This document shows positions 23,150-33,989 of a stretch of 64,000 nt of DNA, one piece after another (positions within the stretch are counted from its first letter, which is position 1; the number at the start of each line of letters is the position of its first letter). The translations under genes and the position numbers were made by a program. The DNA is from Diphasiastrum complanatum (Eukaryota > Streptophyta > Lycopodiopsida > Lycopodiales > Lycopodiaceae): the NCBI GenBank assembly GCA_029204225.1, contig CM055094.1, forward strand, positions 21,872,657-21,936,656. The letters are read 5' to 3'. Below the pieces are notes generated by a model. It made no database searches and was not told where the DNA came from. It saw nothing but the letters and a program-made list of their open reading frames with translations.

Positions 23150-24642
23150 CAAGGAAAGCTCCATAAAAAATATCAAGTGACCATCCTCGAGTGTCCAAAC
23201 CTGTGAAGTCCAAGTGCCTAATTATGACTGGGCCGTCAAGTATAATCAAAAAGATGGCATTAAGCTTTATTTGTGCCGAGAGCCAAGCAGCGAGCTAAAG
23301 ATGAAAGATTCTAAATGTTGTGGCCTAGTGTCATGGGTGGATTATGAAGGAGAGGACGATCTAGATACACTCATTCTGACAGTGGAGGATTTTGATAATC
23401 AGAAGAAAACAAAGATGTTGTTTGCACTAAATGAAAAACTTTGCCAATTTGATTTATGCTCTCCATCAATGTTATCTTGACGATTATTCAACTCTAGTAA
23501 TATGATCATCAGCCTTGGTCCATTTGTGTGCAAAGAAGTTGTATTGGAACCCTTTGCAATAGAGGATCTATCGAAAAAGAGAAAGGCTACGACCAATGAA
23601 GAACCTCCTAAGAAAATGAAAACCAAGTTTCAAGAAGAAAGTGCAGCATCATCCAAGAAATCAAAGAAACAACCACCAAAATGATATAAAAAAAAACAAA
23701 GAAACTGAAGAGCATAGCTCATCTGAAGAAGAAAGTGAAGAAAACATGCTTGGCTTTATATTAAGCAGTGGAGCTTTTAGTTCTGAACAAAATCATATAC
23801 GAGAGATTGTGGTCAGGGATAAATTGGTCAGCCATCATATTTTGTAGTTGCCAATAATTTCTAGAATTCATAGACCACCCATTGATCCATGTACACAATG
23901 AAGACCTCTTGAAGTATGGGCGCCTCATTATAATAGCCATGTATCAAATTTAATGAAGAAAATGAAACTTAATCCTCATGCCATTGTAGTTTCGTTCATC
24001 TTTTTAGTGGATCCTGCAGAATGCCCAACCAAGAAAGACTTCAAGGAAGAAAAAGCAATGAATTATAATTACTCTATAATTGGTGGGTCGCATTTCCCAG
24101 AGGCTCATAGACAATTGATGGCCATGTACCCTTCCTCCATGGTTTTTGGTTTTGTTGATTGCAAGGTTTTTGCAAGGTTAACAATTGAAGAAAAAACACT
24201 TTTAGCTTGGGATCATAATAACAGTAAGGATTATCGAGCAAAGATGTCTTTTATTGAGAAAATAAAGTTTTTCGGTCATGAATTCGAAGACCATATAATT
24301 AAACATGGGAAGCCTGATATAAATCTGAGGAAAACCTGTTTGCTCGAAGTTGGAGTCTTTATTGACGAGTCAAAGAAGTCAGATGATTTAAGATGGTTTG
24401 ATCCATTGTTCCAACAAGCCTTTCGCATTGGAAAGATCTGGGAGCTTCAAGATAAAATCTTTACCATGTGGGAGAACAAGGAGCTTAAAGACTAGAAAAT
24501 TGCGAGAGTTAAGGATGAAATTGCAGGTGGAAAAAAAATCAAAAAGTAAAATAAAAGATTTGCTTGTTGAAGAACTTCCAGAAGATATGAAAGGCCATAT
24601 CTGGAGGTCTTTGCAAGGAGTGAAAGACAAGGTCATACTAGT
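23150..24642 (+). pseudogene. Decayed ParB-like (GGxH) domain protein
   Basis: Protein-like sequence on the plus strand in three blocks. Block 1 (23214-23684) is acidic, then basic: WVDYEGEDDLDTLILTVEDF and a Lys/Pro-rich tail (KKRKATTNEEPPKKMK), with an in-frame stop between. Block 2 (about 23690-23850) is acidic-Ser (EEHSSSEEESEENMLGF). Block 3 (23890-24495) reads RPLEVWAPHYNSHVSNLM, SIIGGSHFPEAHRQLMAMYP, VFARLTIEEKTLLAWDHNNS and EKIKFF. The order 'RPL..W', 'GGxH...A...L', 'V.LT.EE...L...HN' fits the ParB/sulfiredoxin-like domain of uncharacterised eukaryotic proteins as I recall them. It continues in a shifted frame (PEDMKGHIWRSLQG) up to the LTR at 24643, which interrupts it. Several stops show it is dead. 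Function unknown. Confidence 0.45.
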
Positions 24643-25497
24643 TGAAAATCTAGCAACTTCACACGTGTGGGGAACCACAACAAAAATGTGAATGATCTTT
24701 AGTATGCTTTATGGTAGCACACAGATCACCTACAAAGTAATACTACAATCTACCAATAGATCTGAGGCTAGAGCACAATCTAGAATGCTACAGATCAAAG
24801 CTTCATTAATTCCTCAAATAGGGAAAGTACACAAGCAAAATAATGTATGAAGAAGACACCAATCTTGAGTTAGAGAGAGAATACAACTAGAAGCATAATA
24901 GAATGAGATCCAATTTTGAAATTATGACCTTACTAAAGCTTGATTTATCGTTAGAAATGAATGAGAACCATATGTACATATATAGGAGAGCCAAAATTTG
25001 TGGTACTACTAGCATTCAATGCATTTCCTACACCTATTCAAGTCTAAACTACTACCATAATGACACCTAACAGCTTGCATGCATAAATTGCACCTAACTT
25101 CTACCTACTTTTTCCAAATGTCAATTTTTCATCTAGATATGTACAAAACTACATGCATGTGTCCATTACTATATTTGCATGTCTTGCATGTCACAATGGA
25201 AACTTAGGACACAATGAATTTATGATGGCTCGAGTTTCTACAAGGTCATATTAGACCATTTCCATGTGTAAATCTACATGCATGTCAATCTAGACATTGT
25301 GAACACTGTTGCATGTCATACTAGACCAACTAGACTTTATGCATGTCATTGGAACTTGATCTACCTAACTCAAACTCGCCCTATTCTACAAGGATATGTG
25401 CTCAATTCACACACCTTGGATATGTACAATCAATTTACATGGGTAGAACCTCCAAAATCAACATCTGTAAGATAGATATGTTTTACAATTCTTCACA
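24643..25497 (-). repeat. LTR (855 bp), minus orientation
   Basis: Plus-strand ends are TGAAAATCTAGCAAC and CAATTCTTCACA, followed by the pyrimidine stretch CTCGTCCTT, which is purine-rich on the element strand. It matches the reverse complement of 18964-19584 over about 620 bp. TATATA at 24978-24983 is the likely TATA region, and CACACGTGTG lies at 24660-24669. It could also be a solo LTR beside unrelated Copia DNA. Confidence 0.82.
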
Positions 25498-28380
25498 CTC
25501 GTCCTTAAAATATATCTATTTGATGTTGATGAAGATCCTTTGTGTATGGATTCTTTGTTTTGTATTTGTAGTGAAAATCCAAAGAATCCATCATAGCAAC
25601 ATGCTTACCAAATCCACGATAAGATCTCTTTGATAGAAATCTTTTCCAAATGCCTTTGAAAAATATTCCACCAATCTGCCACTATGTCGATATGCCTCCT
25701 CCATGCTTGATCCTGATTTGGATTTGAGATATCCTCATGCATGAAGATGGCTGCATAAGAATCTGAAAAATCCGAGGCTTTCATGCCTCATCATGATCAC
25801 AAAGACCATATAGATCAAGATTACACCATGAGCAATATTCAAGATTAAGCACACTAGCTTTATTAGTCCAAACTCTATCATTGAGGCTAAAAGGATCAAA
25901 TATCCTATATCCTTTGCTATTTTCACTATAGCCTACAAATATTCCTTTGAAGGAAGTTGCATCTTCTTTCCTTCTAGTTTCCAAAGGAATGTGGACATAA
26001 CATATACATCCAAATACTTTAAAATCTTTTACATTGGGCTTATTGCCAAACAAAGCTTGAAATGGTGAGATCCCACCAATAGCACTACTAGGAAGCCTAT
26101 TACATAAGTAATTAGCACAAGTTATGGCCTCCCCCCAAAAAGAGATGGGTAGAGATGCATCAACTCTTAAAGACTTTGCACATTCGCAAAGGCTCCTATT
26201 TTTCCTCTCGGCCACCCCATTTTGTTGGGGGATGTAGGAACAAGTGAGCTCTCTCTTAATGCCATTTTATCTCACAAAAGTCTCTTATCTTGTTAAAGAT
26301 ATACTCTCCTCCATTATCACATCTTAGAACTTTAATGCAAGAACTAAGTTGCTTTTCCACTAGAGACTTAAACTTCACAAAAGCTTCATATACAAGGCTT
26401 TTCTTAGGCAATAATTCAATCCAAGTGTATCTAGTACAATCATCTATGAAAGTCACATACATTAAGGCACCTCCATTACTTTCATGAGAAAAAGCATGTA
26501 CATCAGAATGAATAAGATCTAAAGGTGAGGTAGATCTTGTCAAAGATCTCTTGTAGAAAGTCTTGTGTGACTTTGCAAGGCCACATGCCTCACACACTTT
26601 GCCACACTTCTTGAAAGCTTTTGGTAGGTTGAGAGCTAGCTCCTTTGACGCCATGGATTCCATTGATTGAAGATTAGGATGGCCTAATCTTTTGTGCCAA
26701 AGCTCCACTTGAGTCAACTCCTCCCTAACCATATTCACACTTTCAATAGCCACATTAGCATCCAAATTAAAGAGCCTTCCTTTCTTAATCCACTAGCTAT
26801 GCACTTATCACTTTTCAAGATGGAACACACTCCATTCTTGAAATGTACATCTAGTCCATTGTCCATAAATTGACCAACACTAAGCAAGTTTTTTGTAATG
26901 GATGGAACATACAAAACATTATCAAGATCTATCCTCTTAGATGATCCTAAGCATAATGGAATAGATCATATGCCATCTATTTTACATACTTGATCACTAG
27001 CAGTGTAGATTGACTTCTTAATGGAATAGATCCTATGCCATCTATACTACATTCTTGATCACTAACAGTGTAGATTGACTTCTGAGAATCATTACAAGAA
27101 AGTAGAGTAGAAAAATAATGCTTGTTGAATGACATGTGGGAACTAGCCCCACTATCTTGTGCAAGGTTGCCTTGATCTTTACTCCCTTGTGCATTCTTCT
27201 TCTTATAACATTCGGAAGCAAAGTGTCCTTTTTTTTCACAACAGAAACACTTAAGCTTGGCTTTGTTCTTTTGCTTCCCTTTGGAGGTAGATCCTCCATC
27301 CTTTGCCTCAGCCTCCTTGCCTTGGAACTTCTTGAAAGGATGAGTTTTCTTTTTGCCTTTTGATGCGAATGGTTTGCTTTCTCATCACCATTATGTAGTG
27401 ACAAGGACCCCATTCTTGTTTTGAGGTGTAGAAACCTACTCTCCTGGGCCACAAGAACATTATGCAATTTATCAATTGATGGAAGTTGGTCTTGAATAGC
27501 AAAATATTGAACTAGATTAGAGAGCTCATCTCCTAATCTATTCAAAATTACTTGTACTAGTTCATTGTCTTGGATCTTTTATCCTATAGATCCCAATTCT
27601 TTGTTCAAAGATTTTATCCTTAGGACATATTCTTGTCCATTTTCTCCACTTTCCCTCATGCTTTGCAAGATCAAGTTTCTTAGCATAGGCACTCTTGAAG
27701 TGTTATTGGATTCATCAATGTTCTTTAGTGAATCCCAAGCCTCTTTTGATGAGGCACAAGAAGCCACCTCCTTCAAGAGGTCATTGCTTAAACTCAAATT
27801 CAAGCAATGTAAGGCTAATCTAGTGATCTTCTTGTATTTTAATTGTTCTTGGGCAGCTTGAGGCTCCTCCTCAACTCCTAAATCAATATCAAAGAGATCA
27901 TGGATCACAAGTAGTGATTCCATCCTCACTTTCCAAATGGAACATTTTGTGGAAGTTAGTTTCTCACTAGATTCTAACAAATATCCACCCATGAATGACA
28001 TTGTGAATGAAATTCTATGAGATGCACAAAGATCTCTTGATAATGAGTGACCTAAAATGGATTTCTAGATTTCCAAGAAGCTTCTAATCTCGTCCCAATC
28101 AACCTAGTTCAACTTGGATGATGGTATAATAGATCTACTTCAAATATCCTAGCAAGTCACTCCTCCAAAATATTTATTCTAGTACAATTTTTATTGATAT
28201 TTCACACATTTCACACGTGTGGACATACATTAGCAGCCCACAAATCGATCTTGACCAAAAAATATTGATAGTACCTATCTCCTTGAACTCGCCCTCTCAA
28301 GTAAAGCTCAAAAACAACTCATTGTCAATGATTTCACAAGATTCATTAATCATTAGATCACTCTTAGACTTGGCTCTGAT
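24643..28380 (-). mobile_element. Broken minus-strand Copia element
   Basis: In minus-strand order: a primer-like site (about 28380-28366, ending TATCAGAGCC), leader, gag (from the ATG at 28001, opening MSFMGGYLLESSEKLTSTKC), a basic linker with a CCHC knuckle (about 27252-27205), pre-integrase (LWHKRLGH, CEACGLAKSHK), an integrase core (IHSDVHAFSHESNGG, FIDDCTRYTW, CDNGGEY) and the integrase end (FKVFGCICYVHIPLETR). The 3' LTR is at 24643-25497. No reverse transcriptase or RNase H was seen. It is broken, with several breaks. The LTR family equals that at 18964-19584, but the gag sequence is only related, so it may be a mosaic of two copies. Confidence 0.82.
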
Positions 28381-28469
28381 AACTTTATAAAAGCGACTTA
28401 TGTACATTCTTTCACATGTGGGAACAGACTCCACACGTGTGAGATCTTATCAAGATCAAAATATCTTAA
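28381..28469 (-). repeat. Short LTR remnant with palindrome
   Basis: The stretch next to the primer-like site contains CACACGTGTG at 28432-28441, about 50 bp from the site. That is the same placement as in the LTR ending at 19584. Its other end joins the next gag remnant without a visible LTR start. Confidence 0.5.
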
Positions 28470-29418
28470 GATCTACAAAGTACACCAAGTTGGAAGTGAT
28501 ATTTTTTAACATCTTGAAGATCCATCAAACTTGGCAAAGTCTTTTGAATAGAAATACTTTGAAAAATGTTAGCATGAGCCTCCAACAATCCATTAAGAAT
28601 CACTTGAACAAGGTCTCCTTCCTTAATGCTCTCATCAATGCAAGCCAACTCATCATTAAATGCTTTCATCCTCAAAACAAAAGTACTTAGACTTTCTTCA
28701 TTCTTTTGAAAACAAGAAAAGATTTGCCTTCTTAGAGTCAACACTCTAGAAGTAGACTTGGATTCATAAAGCTTCTTCAATGAATCCCAAGCATCCTTAG
28801 ATGAAGTACACTTACCAACTTCCTTGAGAAGCTCTTTGGTAACATTCATCTTGATAATGTGTAGAGCCCTTTGGCCCTCTTATCATATCTCATTTGATCT
28901 TGTTTTGTTGTTGGTCTCTCCTCCAAACCTACAACAATATCCAAAACATCATTCATCTCAAGAACTGATTCCATCCTCACTTTCCACAATGAATAGTTAC
29001 TTGAGGTAAGCCTACCATTGGCTTCCAACATGACTCCACTTGAGGTTGTCATGTAGCAATGACCTGATCTTCTTTTTCAATCTATTTCAATGCACAAAGC
29101 ACTCCTTTGAACAACAACAAATGTTTTCAAAAGACATCACAAAGATTTGAAACTATCTCAAAAATTCTCTTCTAGCACTTATACTAAGCAAATCAACACA
29201 CAGAATCATGGAATCTTGATTAACCTATGATTTATCCTCAATCTAATGACTTTTTCCACTTCCTAAGATTGAAACACACTCAAATGAAGTCCAGCAACCT
29301 CACTATCTAGAGATCCAATCAAAATTAGAGTTTTGACAAAATCACAAAAAATTGACTATTCCAAATCTACATGCAAATGTCAAAAATTTGATATGCAATC
29401 TATTAGCCACCACTTAGG
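28470..29418 (-). mobile_element. Copia gag remnant with leader
   Basis: Start of another minus-strand Copia element. The leader (29053-29418) is followed by an ATG at 29052 opening MTTSSGVMLEANGRLTSSN, then YSLWKVRMESVLEMNDVLD and the gag core (DAWDSLKKLYESK, RRQIFSCFQKNEESL, VQVILNGL). Nothing downstream of gag remains. It is broken. The gag differs from the one at 27579-28001, so it is a separate element lying end to end with it. Confidence 0.82.
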
Positions 29419-30578
29419 TGTTGGATTAGTCTCCTTCTTACCAATCATCTAATCGATTTTAATCTTCATCCAGTGTTTATCCAGTTCTATGAATTTTTTC
29501 GTATTTTTATATAGTCTACAAAAATACACGGAGTTTACAATAGTGTCATCTTTTTCGCCTGTTAGGAATCCCATAGAAAAATGCAGTGTCATTTTTTTCG
29601 CATTTTTCGCTTGATAGAAATCTCACGTAAAATCACAGTGTCGCATTTTTCGCTTTTTCCAAAGAGCCTCAAATGTTAAGGAAATGACTCTGGCAAAGTG
29701 TGGGACAATCCTGAATGAGATTTAAGGGCACTGTCTCCTTTTGACATTTTTCACAAAATCTCGACAGTGTCGCCTTTTTGCGACAGTGTCACCTGTGGCT
29801 ATTTTAGTTTATTTCTATAGAGCTACAGTTTTGGTTCATTTATGCAAATGAAATGTTTACGGCAAATTTCACCGCTTATCGACAATCAATGACAAGTAAC
29901 CAGATGGATGCTAGCGGATCACCAACCAACTGGCGATCACAATTGACGACCTAATTTCTTTGTATAAATAGTTGTTCATATTCATACAGTTTCATCATGA
30001 AGTTGAAGTTATCAGAAGAAGTTTTTGAATAGTTAGCTCTCTCTCTCTCTCTCTCAAGCCTGTGAGCTTGAACACTCCTGAGCATTCTAGCTCACTTCTT
30101 AGAGTTGTTTTAGAAATTGCTATTGTGCTACTACTTATCAGCATTGCGCTTAATTCAAACTTTCATTTTAGTCGCTCAGAGATAACATAGAGTACGCGGC
30201 TTTGATCCGCAGTTTATTGTACTCAATTACTTTTGTTTCATTTTGAATCAATACTATCCTTTATTGTGTTCAGCTTTGTCTTAGAATGTATGCATTTCTG
30301 TATTTCTTCGCGACTAATTATTTGTCTGATAATTTTTTATGCTTGATTGTTTGGCTACATAATCACTGTAGTACTAACGATTTCAAAGTTAGTTACTATA
30401 AGATCAAACGTGATTTCTATCACATATTTTGTTTGAAATTGATAGGCATAGTCATGCATTGGAAAGATGAAGATAGTTTATTCCGCCATGCACAAAAAGT
30501 TTTCTTTCTAGACACTCAAATTATTTTCATTCGTTTCTTTTCGAGCTATACCTATCTTCAGCACACCACTTTCTGACA
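29419..30578 (+). repeat. Long LTR, copy 1
   Basis: Begins TGTTGGATTAGTC and ends TTTCTGACA. Copy 2 is at 38549-39569. Inside the U3 part (29515-29680) a unit of about 50 bp with AGTGTCGCATTTTTCGC and AGAAATCTC is repeated about three times. TATAAATA (29963-29970) is a good TATA box, and a short CT run follows in the presumed leader. Confidence 0.88.
29963..29970 (+). promoter_or_regulatory. TATA box of long LTR
   Basis: TATAAATA, conserved at 39145-39152 in the second LTR copy, followed in both by GTTGTTCATATTCATACAG. It is about 545 bp into the LTR, downstream of the repeated U3 units. Confidence 0.7.
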
Positions 30579-32100
30579 TGGTATCAGAGCAATTTCACTA
30601 TCTCTTTATCTGATTCCAAAATGATACCAGAGCGAAAGCTCTAATACTTGATATCTTTCACGATATCAAATCGATATCAGACTCTTTAGCTCTTTTCAAC
30701 CTCTCAGTATCAGAGAATTGATTTTTTATTGTTGGCATTACCATACCTTAGCATTATCGATACAATCGATAGACTAAGTTCCGGATGGATTCTCAAAGTA
30801 AAGCTGGTCTTATCAAAGACAAGCTGAATGGATCCAATTATCATTTGTGAAAATTTAAGATGAAGACCTTGCTAATCGCCAACGAATTATGGGATGTTGT
30901 CATAGGTATAGAAGTAAAAACTGAAGACGACGACTCAAAATGGACGGTAAAGCTTCCACTCTTATTATTCTCAATATATCAGATACACAGATTGGACACA
31001 TAGCTGAAGTTAAAACACTATGACATCTTGAACTCACTATGACATCTTGAACATCTTGAACTCACTATGACATCTTGAACATCTTGGACATCTTGAACTC
31101 ACTATGGCATGAGGGACGTAACTACTAAGTTACATCTACGAATGAAATTATTCACATTCAGAATGTCTACTGGTGATTCTCTTCAGAGTCACATTAACCA
31201 ATTTAAGAATCTCTTGCAACTAATGACCGTTGTCGAATCAGTCAAGAAGACAATAGAAGAAGTCAAGACACTCCATCTACTTCCTCCTCTCAGGCTATAT
31301 ATGTCAATAAAGGCTCTAAGCGATAGAAGTAGAAAAGCTCCAAGAAGGCTACAACGAATCAGAAACAGACTCAAAGTCAAGCACAATCATCAGATTCACA
31401 ATCGAAGAAGAAGATGTTTTGCAGATATTGCAAGCGCCATAACCATGAGATCAAGTATTGCTGACTTCTCCAAGCGAAGAACACAACCAAGCAACCTGAT
31501 CAACAAGCAAACACAGTTTCATCATCTCTCCAGGTCGAAGTGGACGAAGGCGCATTCATGGTCAAAGATCAAAGCACATTTTTAGATGATTCATGGTTTC
31601 TAGATTCTGGAGCAACTCAACACATGACCAATCAACGTGAGATCTTCAGCTCCTACATGCCTTACAACACGAAGAAATTTGTTCATCTTGGTGACAACAG
31701 TTCTCACACTATTGAGGGTGAAGGTACTGCAAGATTGCAATTCTAGCATGAACAATTCAAATTACTATCAAAGGTCTTATTTATTCCTAAACTCTCTACA
31801 AATTTGTTATCAATGAGTAGAATTTCAGATTTAGGTCATAAGGTAGAATTTGAATATGATCAATGCAAAATTGTTGATAGGAGTAATAAATTCCTTGCCT
31901 TCGGCAAGAGGTAGGATTACCTATATAGATTGGCACAGTGCTATTCTGAGTCTAGTCAAGCTTTGAGAAACTCTATTCTAGTCAATAAAGCATTACTATG
32001 GCATCATCGCTTAGGACACTTGAATTATGCATCTGTCTTGAACATGTCCAGACAATCCATTGTTCTTGATCTCGACTATCCTTCTGGATCTCGATTAACA

Positions 32101-32894
32101 ATTTTAATTTTTCTTGCATATTTTTGGAGTTGGTTTTGATCCAAATACTAAGAACCAAATTGTTGTAGTTGCCTTGGCTATCCAACAACTTGTGTTAGCT
32201 CTTTTGACACAACCTAATCATCAATTCATTGAGACTCACCAAGAACGAGCATAGTTTTCAAGGCTATGAATGTGGCTTCTGATGACAAAGCACTCAATAT
32301 TGTTGAGAGTTTGTTTGAATTATTTTTGGTTGCATCTAATTTAACTTTTCTAATCCCATACAACCTAAATCTCTAAATCTATTGATGATTCTCCTAACAA
32401 CCAAGGTTTTGATATCAAGTTCACAATTTATGGATTGATGTAGGCCAGCAATTAGAAAGCTTACAACAAGAAGCAAGCTTACCATAACCAAACTCCAGCA
32501 CATCATATATTAATTACCTCTACAAAGTAATACTTTCAAGTTAAGAACTAGTTAGGGCTCGGTAGTTACTAGCTCATTAGTCTAGGAACGTAGAGAGAGA
32601 GAGAGAAATGACTTGTATAAGAAATAGTTAGGGATTGTATTTCTGATTTGTAGGACATGATATATTGCATATGTTGACGTTTTCAAAAGTCTATCAATCT
32701 AAAAATAAAACTACGTGAGCACATTGAACTCATACATAGAGAAAAATGATATCAATAGGCTATCGATAATGTCTAGAGACGGCATCCATCAAATGCAAAA
32801 GCTTTTGTTATCATGGTTGATACATGACGCTAAGGTTTTATAAAAGACTAACATTCATGAGAAGGGTCTTGACAATTTGCAAGTTTTTTTTGCC
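32101..32894. other. Unassigned DNA
   Basis: No gene or element recognised. A short open stretch at 32112-32250 reads FGVGFDPNTKNQIVVVALAI, which I cannot place. A GA run lies near 32592-32606. Confidence 0.4.
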
Positions 32895-33627
32895 CATGAT
32901 TCAACACAAGGTATCACATGGTGTACTAGTACCCTTTTAATGCCACTATATAAATTTTTCGAAATAAAAAATGTGGTTTGGTACACAGTTGAAAATCTCA
33001 CTATTCATTAGATTTTAAATAGTTTGATCAACAAACAATTTACTATCCTTTATATATTATTTTTATCATGAAAAATATTTATGGAGCTCTATAGACTAAT
33101 ATGCCCTCCAAAAACAATTTCATATAAAATTTCAAAAAAATAAAATTTTCTTGAAGCTGCTTCGGTGAGCACATTAGAAAAAAATAATCTATATTCTAGA
33201 AAGAAATAATTTATATTCAAAGGATAGCAAAATGTCTTTCGATAGACCTATTTTAGTGTCTTTGCTATCTCTTAGATATAGTTTTTTTTTTTAATTATGG
33301 AAAAATGTTTGTGGAGTGACGCTAGCACTCTACATATTAGCCTCCAAGAAAAAAATCAAAAGAAATTTTCCCTAGTAGCAAAATTCCAAAAAAAGTTTAG
33401 ATCTATTTATTTTTGCCAACATGCTAGCTTTCAAAGCTCTATAAATAGTTTTTTATTATCAAAATTAACCTATATTTGGAGAGTAGCGAGGTTTTTTTTA
33501 ATAGATCTATTTAAAACTTGATGATAGTGAGATTTTCAACTATGTACAAACCATAATTCTTAACTACAAAACAGTCATGTAATGGCATCAAAAGAGTAGT
33601 CATGTGCTATATTTTTGCTAAATCATG
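32895..33627. mobile_element. 733-bp foldback element
   Basis: The whole segment is an imperfect inverted repeat. It starts CATGATT and ends AAATCATG. Near the ends TGGTTTGGTACACAGTTGAA matches the complement of 33530-33555, and CTCACTATTCAT pairs with the complement near 33520. Pairing continues inward to GATAGCAAA (33223) and TTTGCTATC (33261-33269), with the centre near 33246-33261. No protein is encoded. It is most likely a foldback MITE. No clear target duplication was seen. Confidence 0.72.
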
Positions 33628-33653
33628 AATATAAAAGGACACAAAAACAAACC

Positions 33654-33930
33654 TCATCGAATGTCAAAACTAAAGTATAAAATAGTTAGATCAATTTCAT
33701 CAATGTCTTGGCCTCGTGCAAGAGACATCAATATAGTATATGCATTAATGGACTTTCGATCCATTTTATCACTTGCAAAATCGAAATCCGAATAGCCAAC
33801 AATGGTTAGATCTTCATTCTTGTACAATAAACCATAATCTTGAGTGGAAGATACATATCTTAGAACTCTTGCCAATGAGATTTTTCCATGCCTTGTGATG
33901 ACCAGATACTTAAGCTCCCATATTCCTTTG
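33654..33930 (-). mobile_element. Copia RNase H fragment
   Basis: The minus strand reads RVLRYVSSTQDYGLLYKNED, then DFDFASDKMDRKSINAYT. This is the end of Copia reverse transcriptase running into RNase H (compare SDFAGDKRDRKSTSAY in the nested Copia). Only about 80 residues remain. It abuts the 3' end of the multi-exon pseudogene and is not part of it. Confidence 0.75.
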
Positions 33931-33989
33931 CAACATAAGTTGCATGATGAAGAAGGATGTGCTGCAAACAATAGTTTTGATTAGTTACT

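Larger units (their letters stand above)
29419..32100 (+). mobile_element. Copia element, 5' part, long-LTR family
   Basis: Plus strand. A 1160-bp LTR (29419-30578) and primer site TGGTATCAGAGC (30579-30590). The coding region begins near 30785 (MDSQSKAGLIKDKLNGSN), followed by gag pieces, a basic linker, a protease site WFLDSGATQHMTNQ (about 31591) and pre-integrase words LLWHHRLGHLNYASVL (about 31990). Similarity stops near 32100, with no integrase core, reverse transcriptase, RNase H or 3' LTR behind it. It is broken, with several breaks. The SG-ATQHM protease and gag opening are closer to the Copia at the right edge of the window than to the 4-14 kb pair. Confidence 0.85.

Noticed and set aside
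32112-32250. FGVGFDPNTKNQ stretch resembling an F-box-associated domain
   Set aside because: Only a few residues fit, no F-box or further repeats follow, and the frame closes quickly.
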